From Agarophyton chilense (taxonomy: Eukaryota > Rhodophyta > Florideophyceae > Gracilariales > Gracilariaceae): 64,000 bases of DNA. Below are positions 44,510 through 54,896 of this stretch, in pieces. The notes below the pieces were generated by a model, which saw only the letters and a program-made list of their open reading frames with translations, made no database searches and was not told the origin of the DNA. Where the stretch lies: positions 496,001 through 560,000 of the forward strand of contig JARGXX010000028.1 in the NCBI GenBank assembly GCA_030374765.1. The letters run 5' to 3'. Positions within the stretch are counted from its first letter, which is position 1, and each line of letters opens with the position of its first letter. The translations under genes and the position numbers were made by a program.

Positions 44510-45780
44510 CTAGGGACTACGAAGACGAGATCGTAGAGATCGTGGCTCGAACTCGGTGCTACGACGTCGTTTACGACTCGGACCGTCAGAAAATGACGCA
44601 CTTATACCTTCATTTCCTTCACCACTAGGCTCTGGCGTTATCTGTGGCGAGCGTGACAGCCGCCTAGCTTCTAGGCGCCTGTTCGAGTGCCAAATATCCC
44701 AGCACGAGCGCCGGAAACCCGAAAATGTTCTCACACAAAGATGTACATCACAGTTACAGCATTGAAAGCATGACCGATGACTTCTAAACCCTTGGGAGCC
44801 TTTTATATTCATGCCGCAAAGAGCACACCATTTCTCGACACGCAGTTGCTTCTGATCATGCCCAGGATCATTTAAGCGAAGTTTCGTGCCGTCACTAGAT
44901 TTAAGGATTTAAGTCTGTATCTCTGCTTTTTTCTTGCCATTTGTCGTAACAAAGAGGCCTCCTCCCCGATAATACTTTTGGGAATGCTCTGTGAGGCATC
45001 ATACTGCATTCCAGTCTGTAATTATATAACATCTGCGTATCTTAATAGTTCTGTACATGCATCTGCGGAAAAATCTGCTAGTGATCCAAGAGTATTTAGC
45101 TCATGTCGAAACGCACTCAAGTTGTGAAAGGTTTCAAAATCATCCACCAAGGCATTCTTTTCCATGATCCTCCAGGCCAAAAAGGAATTCACGAAGAGTG
45201 TTTTAAGCGTTTAGCCAACAACTTTCTGCTCCCATTTTAGCTTTGTTGTGGCACTTCTTAAAATGGCCCGTGCCTGTGCGCTGCCGTCCACACCACCTTT
45301 CCTTTTCGAATACATGCCTTGAATTCCGTGTCTGAACAGTTTTAAAGGTACAAATGAATCGTGGTTGGTGACGTGAGTATTGATAAGTTTCCAAAACACA
45401 ACCCGTTCTTTCAGTAAACGCTTCTTGGTGACGTCGACGAAATAAGGGACAACAGGAGTGTCTGTGTGCGCCCATGTAACGAATGATCCAGCTTGAGATA
45501 CTAGGCAATCCTTGTATGCCCGAAGCTTATCGTTAGAGGCATACCGTAGAGTACAAGAAAGTAGAGCCGTCTCTGAGCTGACTGCATAAATGCTGTAGTT
45601 TATATTGATGACCAATATCTGCTGCAGTACCTGTCCGATGTGTTCTTGGGGAATGCGTTGTAGCACGGAAGCATCCCCAACCTTCACGCATGCTAAATCC
45701 AGACTAGCCTTATTTAACGCTCTGTTTAAGGACGACGAGGCTACAATCGTCTTGATCTCCACGGTAGCAAGTGCCACATT
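44510..45780 (-). pseudogene. piggyBac-like transposase relic
   Basis: On the minus strand, the reading up to 45,211 contains KGGVDGSAQARAIL, which fits the M-x-GVD block that holds the third catalytic Asp of DDE_Tnp_1_7, and KLKWEQKVVG after it. The next frames continue (TLKTLFVNSFLAWRIMEKNA). The last part (about 44,870-44,510) encodes a Cys-rich C-terminus, WCALCG, then CFQCCNCDVHLC, then CWDIWHS, as in the piggyBac C-terminal zinc domain. The 5' end is cut off by the LTR of Ty3 element 2 at 45,783. Stops separate the parts. Confidence 0.6.
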
Positions 45781-45782
45781 GT

Positions 45783-46697
45783 TGTGGAGCAAAACCCGGC
45801 GACGGGAAGTGCTCTCAAGGTGTTCGAAGCCTTGCTCCCTGGGGGAGTCAGACTCAGGGACAGAGCCCTCCGTTCCACCCGTAGTGTAGGGTGTAACTCC
45901 CACGGGGGATTCCGGCAGTACCGACGGAGGTGAGGGGTAGAAACCATTGGATCGGGAATGGGTATGGGTATCCCAAAGAATGGGGGAAAATCCGGCGAAG
46001 AGGAAAAACGGGGCGAGGGTCGGGCACTAACAGGCACCGGACCCGAGAACCAGAAAAGGGGCGAAACAACAAAAGAAACCCAATACAGGGCGAAAACCTG
46101 TCCTCGAAAGGAAACACAAAAAGCACGCAACAAGTAAGCAGAACCCCCACGGGGTATCGTGCACGCAGGTCGTCTGAGCGGTCCCAAGGGGGTGATTGCA
46201 CGGAACCCAAACGTGGGCACTCTCCAAGTGGAGTCGTGTCCCTACGCAGGCGTTGCTAACCAGAGTCCGTTCCGGGTTGTAAGGCCGAAACGATGGCGAC
46301 GAAGAACCTCTAAAGGTATCGAAGACCAACCTTGGTTTCCATTTACTTTGAGCTTCGGACTGTCAGATTTCATCTCCCTAAGTAGGGCCCACTAACTAAA
46401 CTCTACAGTAGTGCACACCTGCTCAGGGCCATACACGTGGAGATCCCACTGTCAGGGCCCAAAAGTCCAACGTTCTAACAAATATCCGAAAATCGGTGCC
46501 AAAATTAAGCCACGTGTATCACGGGGCCAATCCAACCATGGGCCATCCGAATTGTCACTTCATAGGCGAACTCTAACCAGAAAACAGTGCCACCTCAGCA
46601 CACCTTAGAGGGGATCATAGTCATAACCCTCGGAGGGTTCAATCCTCATTCTATGAGTTGCATCTTCAAGTATCCCCTAACTGGGCGTTGCTCTACA
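45783..46697 (-). repeat. 3' LTR of Ty3 element 2
   Basis: Plus-strand ends TGTGGAGCAAAACCC and GTTGCTCTACA. Matches 54,897-55,812. Confidence 0.95.
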
Positions 46698-46710
46698 TCT
46701 CCCCCTCCTT
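46698..46710 (-). promoter_or_regulatory. Polypurine tract of Ty3 element 2
   Basis: AAGGAGGGGGAGA on the element strand, immediately before the 3' LTR. Confidence 0.8.
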
Positions 46711-46759
46711 AAGACGAGGAAGAACATTCCGAGCCGCGGGTGTCTCGCTTTCCGGTCAC

Positions 46760-46769
46760 TATATATATA
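46760..46769 (+). promoter_or_regulatory. TATA-like box upstream of the antisense ORF
   Basis: CACTATATATATAC lies about 145 bases before the ATG at 46,910, just inside the element from the LTR. It is a good candidate core promoter for transcription against gag-pol. Confidence 0.5.
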
Positions 46770-46909
46770 CTTCTCTCCCAACGGGGTCCTTCACCACTTC
46801 TGAGGATCGCCACAAAACCGGCACATCGGTGCAACTTTCTTCTACTCCTCCGACTTTCGGCGATAAGCAACTTCTCGCAACAGCAGTCTCAACCAGCCCT
46901 CTCGAGGGA

Positions 46910-48211
46910 ATGAACCCATACGTCCTCAACCCACTCTCGGGGCCATCGGCCTCCGCGCCGGTGGACAACGAAGCTCCCCAGCAGGGTGGATATTTCTCCG
47001 GTTTGGATGCGGCTCCGTCAGGTACCGAACCTTCCGCCTCGGCGAGCAACCGACATCCTCAGGAGGATTTGGACATTAACGCGGTGGCGTGGAACTCCGC
47101 TCATGCGATGCCCTTGGTAGCAAACTCCAGAGGTTGGATCTCAAGCGAATCCTTTCGAAGGTGGAGTCCCCTTACCGATCCGGTGATATATTCCCGCGCT
47201 CCGTGGTTCCATCCGACAGCGGTTCGTGACGATGAGCTCATCGACTCCTACGTGGAGGACGGCTTATTGCCGGGTGGCCTACCTGTAGAGGTTGTACGTT
47301 CTCCCGATTGGAGGGCGCGGGTAGCCATAGAGCCTCAGTATCTATACCGCGGTCGCGGGGAGTCCCTGGACAAGGCGCGCGCAGCGATGGCGGCTCTGGC
47401 CTACCAGCGATTGGAGAGGTCACGCTTTGACCATCTGGTTCCCCCGGAGTACGGGTTCGATGTCGCCTATTACCGCACGTACGGTGAGGTCTCCTACGGG
47501 GATAACCTGGCAGCCTTTCCCGAAGCCGAGTTCCGCGGACTGCGTTTTCCTCTCCGAGAAGATATGCTCCAATGGAGTCGTCCCATCCTTCGGGCTGAAT
47601 TCAGGTACCTTCAAAGGCAGTTTACCGAGTATGGGTTCGATCGACGCGTGCGCTTCGAGCGCCGCTCGCGCTCCCGTTTCGGGTTCCTTGTCCCGTATCC
47701 TCACGTGGAACTGGAGCGTATCCGTAACACGGCGAAGGTTGGGCGATTCGTGCCCCTTCCAGCTTGGTGGAGTAAGGTCGAGGTCCCCCGAGGGTGCTTT
47801 GCTGAACTGCCCCAATGCATCTACTATATCGGGTCTCGTTTGATGCACGACCCGAACTCGGGATACTGGGCCCTCGTTGCAGCCGAGTGGGCAGCCCGCG
47901 TAGCGGCGCACCTCCTCTGGGATGCTCATGACCATTTCCGTATCTGGTATATTCCTCCGATGCTACGGACCATCATGCGTCAGATCGACCTTGTCCCAGC
48001 GTTGGGTTCGGCCAGCAGCGTGCAGGACCTGTATCCAATCTTGGACGTGATCGACAACACCCAATGGGATCGAGTTACAGTGGCAAATCAGCCCGCAGGG
48101 GAACGATCCGCGCGAGACAAGTCTCCTGGCCGGTACGATCCGGGCTCCGGTAACTGGGTCTATTACAATCCCTTCGAAGGGGTTCGCATCAGCGCGGCGC
48201 ACGGGCGCTGA
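46910..48211 (+). CDS. Antisense ORF 1 of Ty3 element 2 (433 residues)
   Basis: A long open frame on the strand opposite gag-pol, between the pol end and the 3' LTR. The first ATG after the TATA-like box is at 46,910; the frame is open further upstream to 46,658 in the LTR edge. The N-terminus is Pro/Ser-rich, followed by a dense aromatic and Arg-rich region (for example PEYGFDVAYYRTYGEVSYGD and RRSRSRFGFLVPYPHVELER) and a globular-looking end with WAARVAAHLLWDAHDHF. No known domain was recognised. Antisense ORFs at this position are known in some plant Ty3/gypsy elements. It could be an element-specific accessory gene or a captured gene. It remained open although gag-pol decayed. Confidence 0.65.
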   Translation: MNPYVLNPLSGPSASAPVDNEAPQQGGYFSGLDAAPSGTEPSASASNRHPQEDLDINAVAWNSAHAMPLVANSRGWISSESFRRWSPLTDPVIYSRAPWFHPTAVRDDELIDSYVEDGLLPGGLPVEVVRSPDWRARVAIEPQYLYRGRGESLDKARAAMAALAYQRLERSRFDHLVPPEYGFDVAYYRTYGEVSYGDNLAAFPEAEFRGLRFPLREDMLQWSRPILRAEFRYLQRQFTEYGFDRRVRFERRSRSRFGFLVPYPHVELERIRNTAKVGRFVPLPAWWSKVEVPRGCFAELPQCIYYIGSRLMHDPNSGYWALVAAEWAARVAAHLLWDAHDHFRIWYIPPMLRTIMRQIDLVPALGSASSVQDLYPILDVIDNTQWDRVTVANQPAGERSARDKSPGRYDPGSGNWVYYNPFEGVRISAAHGR

Positions 48212-48228
48212 TTGACTCGCCTCGACCG

Positions 48229-48633
48229 ATGCCGGTGGGACACCCGACGGGGTTCATTTATACCGACGATTACGAGTACGAGCCTCCAGTAGACCTGGAC
48301 GATCCAGCGTTGGATAACGACATGCCAGCTCCTAGTGGAGTACTCCCTGTGGAGCCATCTGCACCCTTCCAACCAGTGGGAACGACCACAGCTGCGGCGG
48401 CGAATGCATCCGGTGGAGGTCCATCTGCTCCCCCCGGGTGGGGTGTGAACACCCTTGCGCAGGCGCCGGTTGCCACTCCGCAAGCGGATAGTGTGCGACA
48501 AGGCCTCGTGAACGCAGGCATTGCGATTCCCCCGGGTATGACGGATGTGAGCCAGATGTTGGCTTTCGCCTCGGCGTACCATCAGGGTCAGAATCCCAAC
48601 GGTGGGGCGGGTCCCTCCTCGGGCTTTCCGTAG
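48229..48633 (+). CDS. Antisense ORF 2 of Ty3 element 2 (134 residues)
   Basis: In the -1 frame relative to ORF 1, and open upstream across the ORF 1 stop (from about 48,190), so it may be the continuation of the same protein by frameshifting or after a mutation. It is Pro/Ala/Gly-rich with an acidic start (DDYEYEPPVDLDDPALDND), and looks disordered. Its 3' end overlaps the C-terminal tail of pol on the other strand. Confidence 0.5.
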   Translation: MPVGHPTGFIYTDDYEYEPPVDLDDPALDNDMPAPSGVLPVEPSAPFQPVGTTTAAAANASGGGPSAPPGWGVNTLAQAPVATPQADSVRQGLVNAGIAIPPGMTDVSQMLAFASAYHQGQNPNGGAGPSSGFP

Positions 48634-48639
48634 TTCCGC

Positions 48640-51600
48640 CTTCGGGCAATTGTGGAGTCCATAGCTTGGCGACAATAGTAAACTTCTGATATTTGCGGCG
48701 GCGGGTGATCGTCGGCTCTGTAGGCTTTCCGGGTGCGGAGTTCTCCACACGACTCTCCCTAGGCGAGTTTTCGTCATCTTTTCTGACGTCGTGCTCGGCT
48801 GGGTCGGCGGTGATGTCGCTACCCATATGCTGGGGTTGTGACTTCTCTGTCGCCGGCTCGGTCGGGCTCGCCGTCTCACTGTGAGAACTAGATTCCATGT
48901 TAGGGCGACTGGCTGACGCCGAAACATCGTCCTGCGAAGGAACTAAGTCTTCCTACCCCTCCTTAGGTGGAGAGCCAGGAGGCTTGATTACCTCCGGTGG
49001 GGGAGTAACTCTGTAAGAGTTCGTTGACTGGGCCCTTGAGGGAGCGGGCCCAGGTTCGGGAGTATCCGAAGTTTCCGGTAGGTCGGTTAAACCACGTTCC
49101 GGGTGCGGAAGTATAACGGGGCGGGTGTTCGAATCTCCGCCTGACGGGATAACTTCCGTTGAATCATCCCCTGTGGAGGGCTTTGGTGCCGACACCACTT
49201 CCACATTTGGGTTGGGCGCTCGTGTGATGCGGTCCCTGGAGATCCGTTCGTGGCGGTTAGCGATATCCAACAACACCGTGTCCGGGTCTACAGAAACCAC
49301 CCGATAGGGTCCGTCCACAATTGGCGAAAGCTTGTGCCTACGTTCCTTTTCAGGATTGTAGTATTCCTTTCGAAGGAAGACGAAGTCGTCGGACTCCACC
49401 TGAGGTAGAGGATTGCGAATCCGATTGTCAAAGTCCTTCTTGTAGGCGCGTTGAGCTTTGTCCATTGCTTTCCGGGCTATCGGCACCATCTTCATAAGCC
49501 ACTCCTTCCAGGCTTCTCGGTACAATCCCGGTGACGGGTACGTCGACAGCGTCGGTTGAGCCTCAATGGTGACCGGCGGCGGTGTCTTCGACAGTACCAG
49601 TTCGAATGGGGATAACGATGTAACCCGATGTACCTGGGTGTTGTATGCATACGTGATAGCGTCTGTGTACAAGTCCCAATTTTTGGGGTGATCCGCAACA
49701 TACGATCTCAAAGCGTTGAGTATCGTGCGGTTAAACCTCTCAACCTAGCCATTCCCCTGAGGGTGATACGTAGTAACAAATAAATTCCTTACATCAAGGA
49801 TTCGACATACATCCTGAAAGAACTTTGATGCGAATTGCCCTCCGTTGTCGGATAACAACTGCACCGGCGGTCCATATACGAACACCCAATGGGTCACGAA
49901 CGCTTGCGCGACGGTAGCGGCGGTGATCCGCTTCAGCGGCACAGTTCTCGCTAGCTTAGAGAATCTGTCAGAAATGACAAGCAGATACCGATGACCTCGG
50001 GGCGTCCTGATAAACTCCCCTAGGATGTCTATGGCCACGAATTCGAGTGGAGCCCGTGCCGGGAACAGCGTCAACTTCTTAGAGTGCTTCCGAAGTTTGA
50101 CGTCATTCTTGGCGCAATTGGCGCAGGCCCGTCTGACGGCGTAACAATCGAATGCCATTGCCGGCCAGTAAAAGTCCCTTCTCAACGTGAGGTACAGTTT
50201 TCTTTTCCGGGGTGGGCGCCAACCTTTACATAGTGAGTGAGGTGTAATACCCTCTGTTGTAGGGTGTGCGGCACCACTATCCTCGGGCGAGGTCCAACGG
50301 TCCAGATTAGGTAACACTGATCGTCGTCCTCGAAAGGTAACTGAAATCCTCCGTTGAGGCGAGCCCGAATCCGTGTACAGAATGGGTCGAGCTGTTGCTC
50401 GCGTATCATCTCCTCTGCAGAGATAGGTATAAAAGAGCCGGGCGGCGAATCCAGACTCTCGTTGACGAGTATATCGTCACAAACATCATCCGTCAGCGGT
50501 TGAGCTCCTCCCTCGAGATCCGATACCATAAAGCATGGGATGTCATCGTCCTCGTAGGGTTCCGTTTCCGCTGTGGTTCCCAAGCGGGATAGTGCATCAG
50601 CCTGAGTGTTCAGCTTCCCTTTCTTGTACAGGATCTCAAAGTCGAATTCCGACAGTCGGAGACGCCAGCGCATAAGGCGGCCCGAGGGTTCGGAGATCTG
50701 CAAGAGCCAACGCAAGCATGCGTGGTCCGTATGGACTTTGAAACGAGTACCCATCAGATAGGGGCGAAGTGTAGCTAAGGCCCACACAACGGCTAAACAT
50801 TCTTTCTCGGAGACCGAGTAGTTCCTTTCATGGACATTCAGGGAACGTGACCAGTACCCAATAGGGTGACGTTCAACATCCTCAGAGGATTGGAACAGTG
50901 CACACCCTACTTGGTTTGCACTAGCATCGGTGTCCACTTCGTAAGGGAGCCCAGGATTGGGTAGAGCCAAGATTGGCGGTGATGTTACGGCATTCACCAA
51001 TGCCGTGAAGGCAGACGCTTCCGCGTCGCCAAAAGGTTCCAGTTCAACTGGTTGTCCCTTCGTCTCGATCTTCCTACCTAATAGGGACTTGCCAGTAGCC
51101 CGAATTGGCGTCGAGGGTAGAGAAAACAGTAGCGCTCCCAAGGGAGTCGATGTATTCGTCCATCCGAGGGATCGGGTACACATCCTTAATGGTTACCTCG
51201 TTCAGGCGTCTGTAATCGATGCAGAAACGCCACGATCCATCCGGTTTCGGAACTAACACCACTGGTGAGGCCCAAGCGGACTGGGCAGGTTCAATTACGC
51301 CCGCTTTAAGCATCTTCTCCACCTGAGATTTCTCCTCTTCTCGAGCTTTCGGTCCAGCACTGTAAGGGTGTTGGGCAATAGGCCGAGTGTTCGGTAACAA
51401 GTCGATGCGGTGTTCTGTAATCCCAATAGTTCCAAGGGAACCATCCCACATGGGGGTAAATTCACGAAGCATGTGCCTCAGCTTCTCCCGATGAGATGCG
51501 GGTACATGGTTGAGATCCCATTTCTCCAATTTCTGAACAGGATCCGTCTGGTCTGCTCCTGTGATAGGGGCCGTAACCTTCTGAGGTTTAAAGTGTTCAG

Positions 51601-51748
51601 CGTGTGGAGCTGCAGTCGTATGTTCACCGTCTTCCGCGATTTCGGCAGTGTCCTCCCCCTCCTCAGGGTCCGCCACACGAAGGACCTCTGCGATAGAGAT
51701 CTTTGTAGGTACGACCGCATGCGGGTGTGGAAGAACAGAACCCAGGAT
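48640..51748 (-). pseudogene. pol: Pol of Ty3 element 2: RT with large deletion, RNase H, integrase
   Basis: RT starts normally (SGPKAREEEKSQVEKML, STLDANSGYWQV) but is cut off near 51,080. The next open frame resumes in the connection domain and RNase H (VDTDASANQVGCALF, VHTDHACLRWLL). All of the palm with the catalytic YxDD is missing, roughly 0.4 kb. Integrase follows with a frameshift near 50,190. It has all three acidic residues (VAIDILGEF, LLSDNGGQF, VERFNRT), but TAG at 49,745-49,747 separates the Glu block. The tail is Pro-rich, interrupted by TAG at 48,953-48,955, and no chromodomain was recognised. The element cannot copy itself. Confidence 0.88.
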
Positions 51749-52444
51749 CTAGTGTTTGACCAAATGCTGCGTTGTCTTTCCAAAGTTGGCTACCAAAACC
51801 TTGAAAGGTTTATCCGGTTCCACGGAGACAACCCCATTCGCAAGGGCGAGTTGACGCCGCGTATACAGAGACGGGTTCGGTTGTACCACATGCACACCAA
51901 TTTGCTTGGTAACAACTGTGACCCAAACCTGGGTTTCTGGCGGGATAACCACTGACTTCGCAACCATTACCCGTGTAGACACCGGGTCCTTCTTCACAGA
52001 TTCCTGCGCGACAGGGAGAGGAACGCGTGTTCGCGCTGCTCCCTGTAAGTGTTTACGAACGATTGGGATCGTAGACCCGTCTTCGAGTTCCACAGTTCTA
52101 TTCCGAGGACGGATGGCTTCCACGAAGCGGTCGCAAAAGTCACAACCCAGTATGACTGGTGCTGCAAGTGACTTGCATACAATAAACTCTAGCTGAACGA
52201 GATAGGAGCCTAACCTCACCATGAGGGAAATTGTACCCAGTGTCCGTAGCGGGTTGTTGTTCGCATCGGCGATATCCAAACGTGGTCCGGTACGAACTTG
52301 AACCCGGAGCAGCGGGGATAACAATTCAACATGAATTAAGTTAGGAGCGGCTCCTGTATTCAGGACAGATATTTGACGAACCATAAACTGGTTGGACAGG
52401 CCGAAGTCGGCGAATACTTTATAATTCCGCTTGGCCATTACCAT
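51749..52444 (-). pseudogene. Protease region of Ty3 element 2
   Basis: The retropepsin site reads VLNTGAAPNLIH, where Asp of DTGA has become Asn, a loss of the catalytic acid. The flap and C-terminal parts (PVILGCDFCDRFVEAI) are recognisable. The frame stops at TAG 51,749-51,751 and continues in the same frame into RT, so this is another single in-frame TAG. Confidence 0.85.
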
Positions 52445-52638
52445 AACTCGATCCGGAATATGGAGATTACGGGACCGTATCCACGGGCGACGGAGGACAC
52501 TAAAGTATCCCTAGTTAACGTCGGTGTCAGCCGTTCTTCTTGAAAGGATAGTCACAGCTGGGGAGCGAAGCTGGAGCGCCTTGGGCGTCTTCAACTCCGG
52601 CTTAGAAGACGCCCCTCCCGCAGGGGAGACTTCCAAGT

Positions 52639-54669
52639 TTAGTTTTTCGAAGCGGACCCCACTGACTTCGGTGCAGCTGCCTCGAAGGGGACCGGTTGTT
52701 CCCCGTTCGCGGGTACAAGTTCTGTATCCCTGTCAGCAAGGTGAGCTCGGAGTATCCTTTGTTCCTCATAGGACCTACTCGGGACTCGAGCTTTCTCCTC
52801 AGGGGTCAGAGCCTCGTACTGCGCGATAATTCGGGAACCCTCCCGCAGGGGATATGTGCAGTCTGGTGCTTTGTGACCACGGAGGTAACACAAATAGCAA
52901 ATCAGCTCTGCCGGGTTCGGTTGTGGACTTGAATCCATGCGACGTTGTGTTGTATCCCTCCATCCGGGGCGAGAGAACCGAGCAGCGGTATTCGCAAAAG
53001 GTAGCGATGCGGCTGGCACCCTCCGTCCTTGGGTATAGAGCGCAGGATCTTCATCCGTAGTCGGAGCGGATGTCGACGGCAACTCAGACGTACCCATAGA
53101 TTCGGGGTTACTTCCCATGAAGTGAATGTTATCATTGACCCCCACAGGGGCATGGCCTCCTGCGAGTGACAAAGACGAGTTACCTCCATCGGCGAGGAGT
53201 GCACGTGTCGGCCGACTCTTTCGGTTCTGCCGGGCACGGAGAGTATCCCCCTCAGCCTGGGCGTACTGAACCCATTCCAAGTAGGTCAGCTTGCGCTTCT
53301 CTTCCTGATGTCGGGCAACCAATGCCCTTATCGAGGGGTCCAAACCATCCACAAACATGGTGCATCTCTCGTAGGCGGGGAAAACATTCCCGCATCGGTG
53401 AAACGCTTTATTCAAGCGAGTTGAATACACCGTTTCGGTTTCCATCAGCTTCTGCCGCGTATCCCTTAATGCAAGGATTGCTTCCTGAATCGCATTTCCA
53501 GTAGCGTATGACCTCAAGAGATACTGCACCGCTTCGGGCCAGCACGTAACTTCCCCTTCCGAGGCTCGAGATGATCCACGGACGGAGCTGAACTGGTCTT
53601 CAGTCATTCCCTTTAAGAAATAGGGTAATGCAAGATACGCTTGCGCTTCACTCATACCGAGGATGTCAGCCTCCTGGACGAACCTCGCAAGGAAATCGAG
53701 CACCAGAATTGGGTCTGTTCCTGTGAACTCCCTCTTCTGTAGGGTGATGCTCAGCCTTTTGATGTAGTCCTTGACCTTACCCGTTCCGCGGGATGTTCGA
53801 TCTCCCGAAGGGTTATCCAACCGGTAATAGCGGTACGATAGCAGCTTCCGATAGAGAGGATTCGTCGGCTTCAGCTCCCTTAATCCAAGGTGTTTCCTAC
53901 CCTTCTTCCGGGTACGGATTGCCCCTTGAGAGGTGTAAGTAGCCTTCGACCGAGTCGCCCGGGATGACCGGCGTCCATCTTCACTATCCGAAGATTCGGA
54001 GGACGAACTCGATGACGAGCGATTGGGATCGGAATCCGATAAATCCTCTTGGAGGTGAACCCTCTTCTTGGACTTGCGGCGGTCCCGGTTAGCGGAGCGG
54101 TGTTCTTCGTCTTCCGAAACGTCGGGTTTATCCTTCGAGGCTTCTGCGTCTCCGTCCATACGGATAATGGCCTCGAGGGTGTCCAGCCGAGCTCGGAAGC
54201 GTTCCGCTTGCACGCCTTGTTCCTCCACGAGGCTCCGGTACTCCTGGATAAAGACCCCAGGGGTACCAAAGCTTTCCAAAAGGGAGTTCACATCCCTCCT
54301 CAGGGTACGAAGGTCATCGGCGACTCCCTGCACCTGGGCGTCCTCCACCTTGAGGCGGAGGTTAGTAACCTCCTGAAGGAGCTCGACGTGAGCCGCGTTG
54401 GCGATATCGATTCGAGTCTCCAGGCGCTGTAATTCAGGGTCGGCCCAACTTCGGGGTGCTGCTGAGGGGGTCTCCACCACTGGAGCTGGGCCCACAGCCA
54501 TGACCTCTCGAGGACCTGAAACCACTGATGGTGCTCTCCGAGTGTCCGGATCGATACCGGATTCGTTCCGACCTTCGGGAATTGAGCTCCTCGACCTAGG
54601 CGGGGCCGGGGGCACTGAATCCGTTTGACGGTTCGATCCAGTCCTGGAACCACGGGTAGGCGGCGACAT
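52639..54669 (-). CDS. gag: Gag of Ty3 element 2, intact
   Basis: 676 residues, open from ATG to a TAA stop. The order is a Ser/Pro-rich N-terminus, coiled coil (residues 75-175), Ser/Asp/Arg-rich linker, helical capsid region (about 265-480), and a CCHC zinc knuckle CYLCYLRGHKAPDC near residue 605. It is collinear with the Gag of element 1. It is the only intact sense gene of the element, so it could still make particles for RNAs of other copies. Confidence 0.85.
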   Translation of the reverse strand: MSPPTRGSRTGSNRQTDSVPPAPPRSRSSIPEGRNESGIDPDTRRAPSVVSGPREVMAVGPAPVVETPSAAPRSWADPELQRLETRIDIANAAHVELLQEVTNLRLKVEDAQVQGVADDLRTLRRDVNSLLESFGTPGVFIQEYRSLVEEQGVQAERFRARLDTLEAIIRMDGDAEASKDKPDVSEDEEHRSANRDRRKSKKRVHLQEDLSDSDPNRSSSSSSSESSDSEDGRRSSRATRSKATYTSQGAIRTRKKGRKHLGLRELKPTNPLYRKLLSYRYYRLDNPSGDRTSRGTGKVKDYIKRLSITLQKREFTGTDPILVLDFLARFVQEADILGMSEAQAYLALPYFLKGMTEDQFSSVRGSSRASEGEVTCWPEAVQYLLRSYATGNAIQEAILALRDTRQKLMETETVYSTRLNKAFHRCGNVFPAYERCTMFVDGLDPSIRALVARHQEEKRKLTYLEWVQYAQAEGDTLRARQNRKSRPTRALLADGGNSSLSLAGGHAPVGVNDNIHFMGSNPESMGTSELPSTSAPTTDEDPALYTQGRRVPAASLPFANTAARFSRPGWRDTTQRRMDSSPQPNPAELICYLCYLRGHKAPDCTYPLREGSRIIAQYEALTPEEKARVPSRSYEEQRILRAHLADRDTELVPANGEQPVPFEAAAPKSVGSASKN

Positions 54670-54878
54670 GCTGCAGATACGACACAGACGATTCGGGGTA
54701 ACGATGAAATTCGATCACGAGATTCCCGGAGAACGGATGACGTAACACAAAACAAAAATAAAAACCAATTCCACCCTTTCCAAAGGGGACCACTACAACA
54801 AATCTTCACGACGGTGCTTCCTCTTCCAAGAGATATTCCAACACGTGCATAACCAACCCAAAAGTCCGAGAACGGATT

Positions 54879-54894
54879 CTAAGTCGGGAGACCA
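54879..54894 (-). promoter_or_regulatory. Primer-binding site of Ty3 element 2
   Basis: TGGTCTCCCGACTTAG on the element strand, two bases after the 5' LTR; shares TGGTCTCCCGA and TTAG with element 1. Confidence 0.75.
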
Positions 54895-54896
54895 CT

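Noticed and set aside
45741-46395. Several ORFs on both strands within the LTRs of Ty3 element 2
   Set aside because: They repeat in both LTRs simply because the LTRs are identical in origin; no coding signs.
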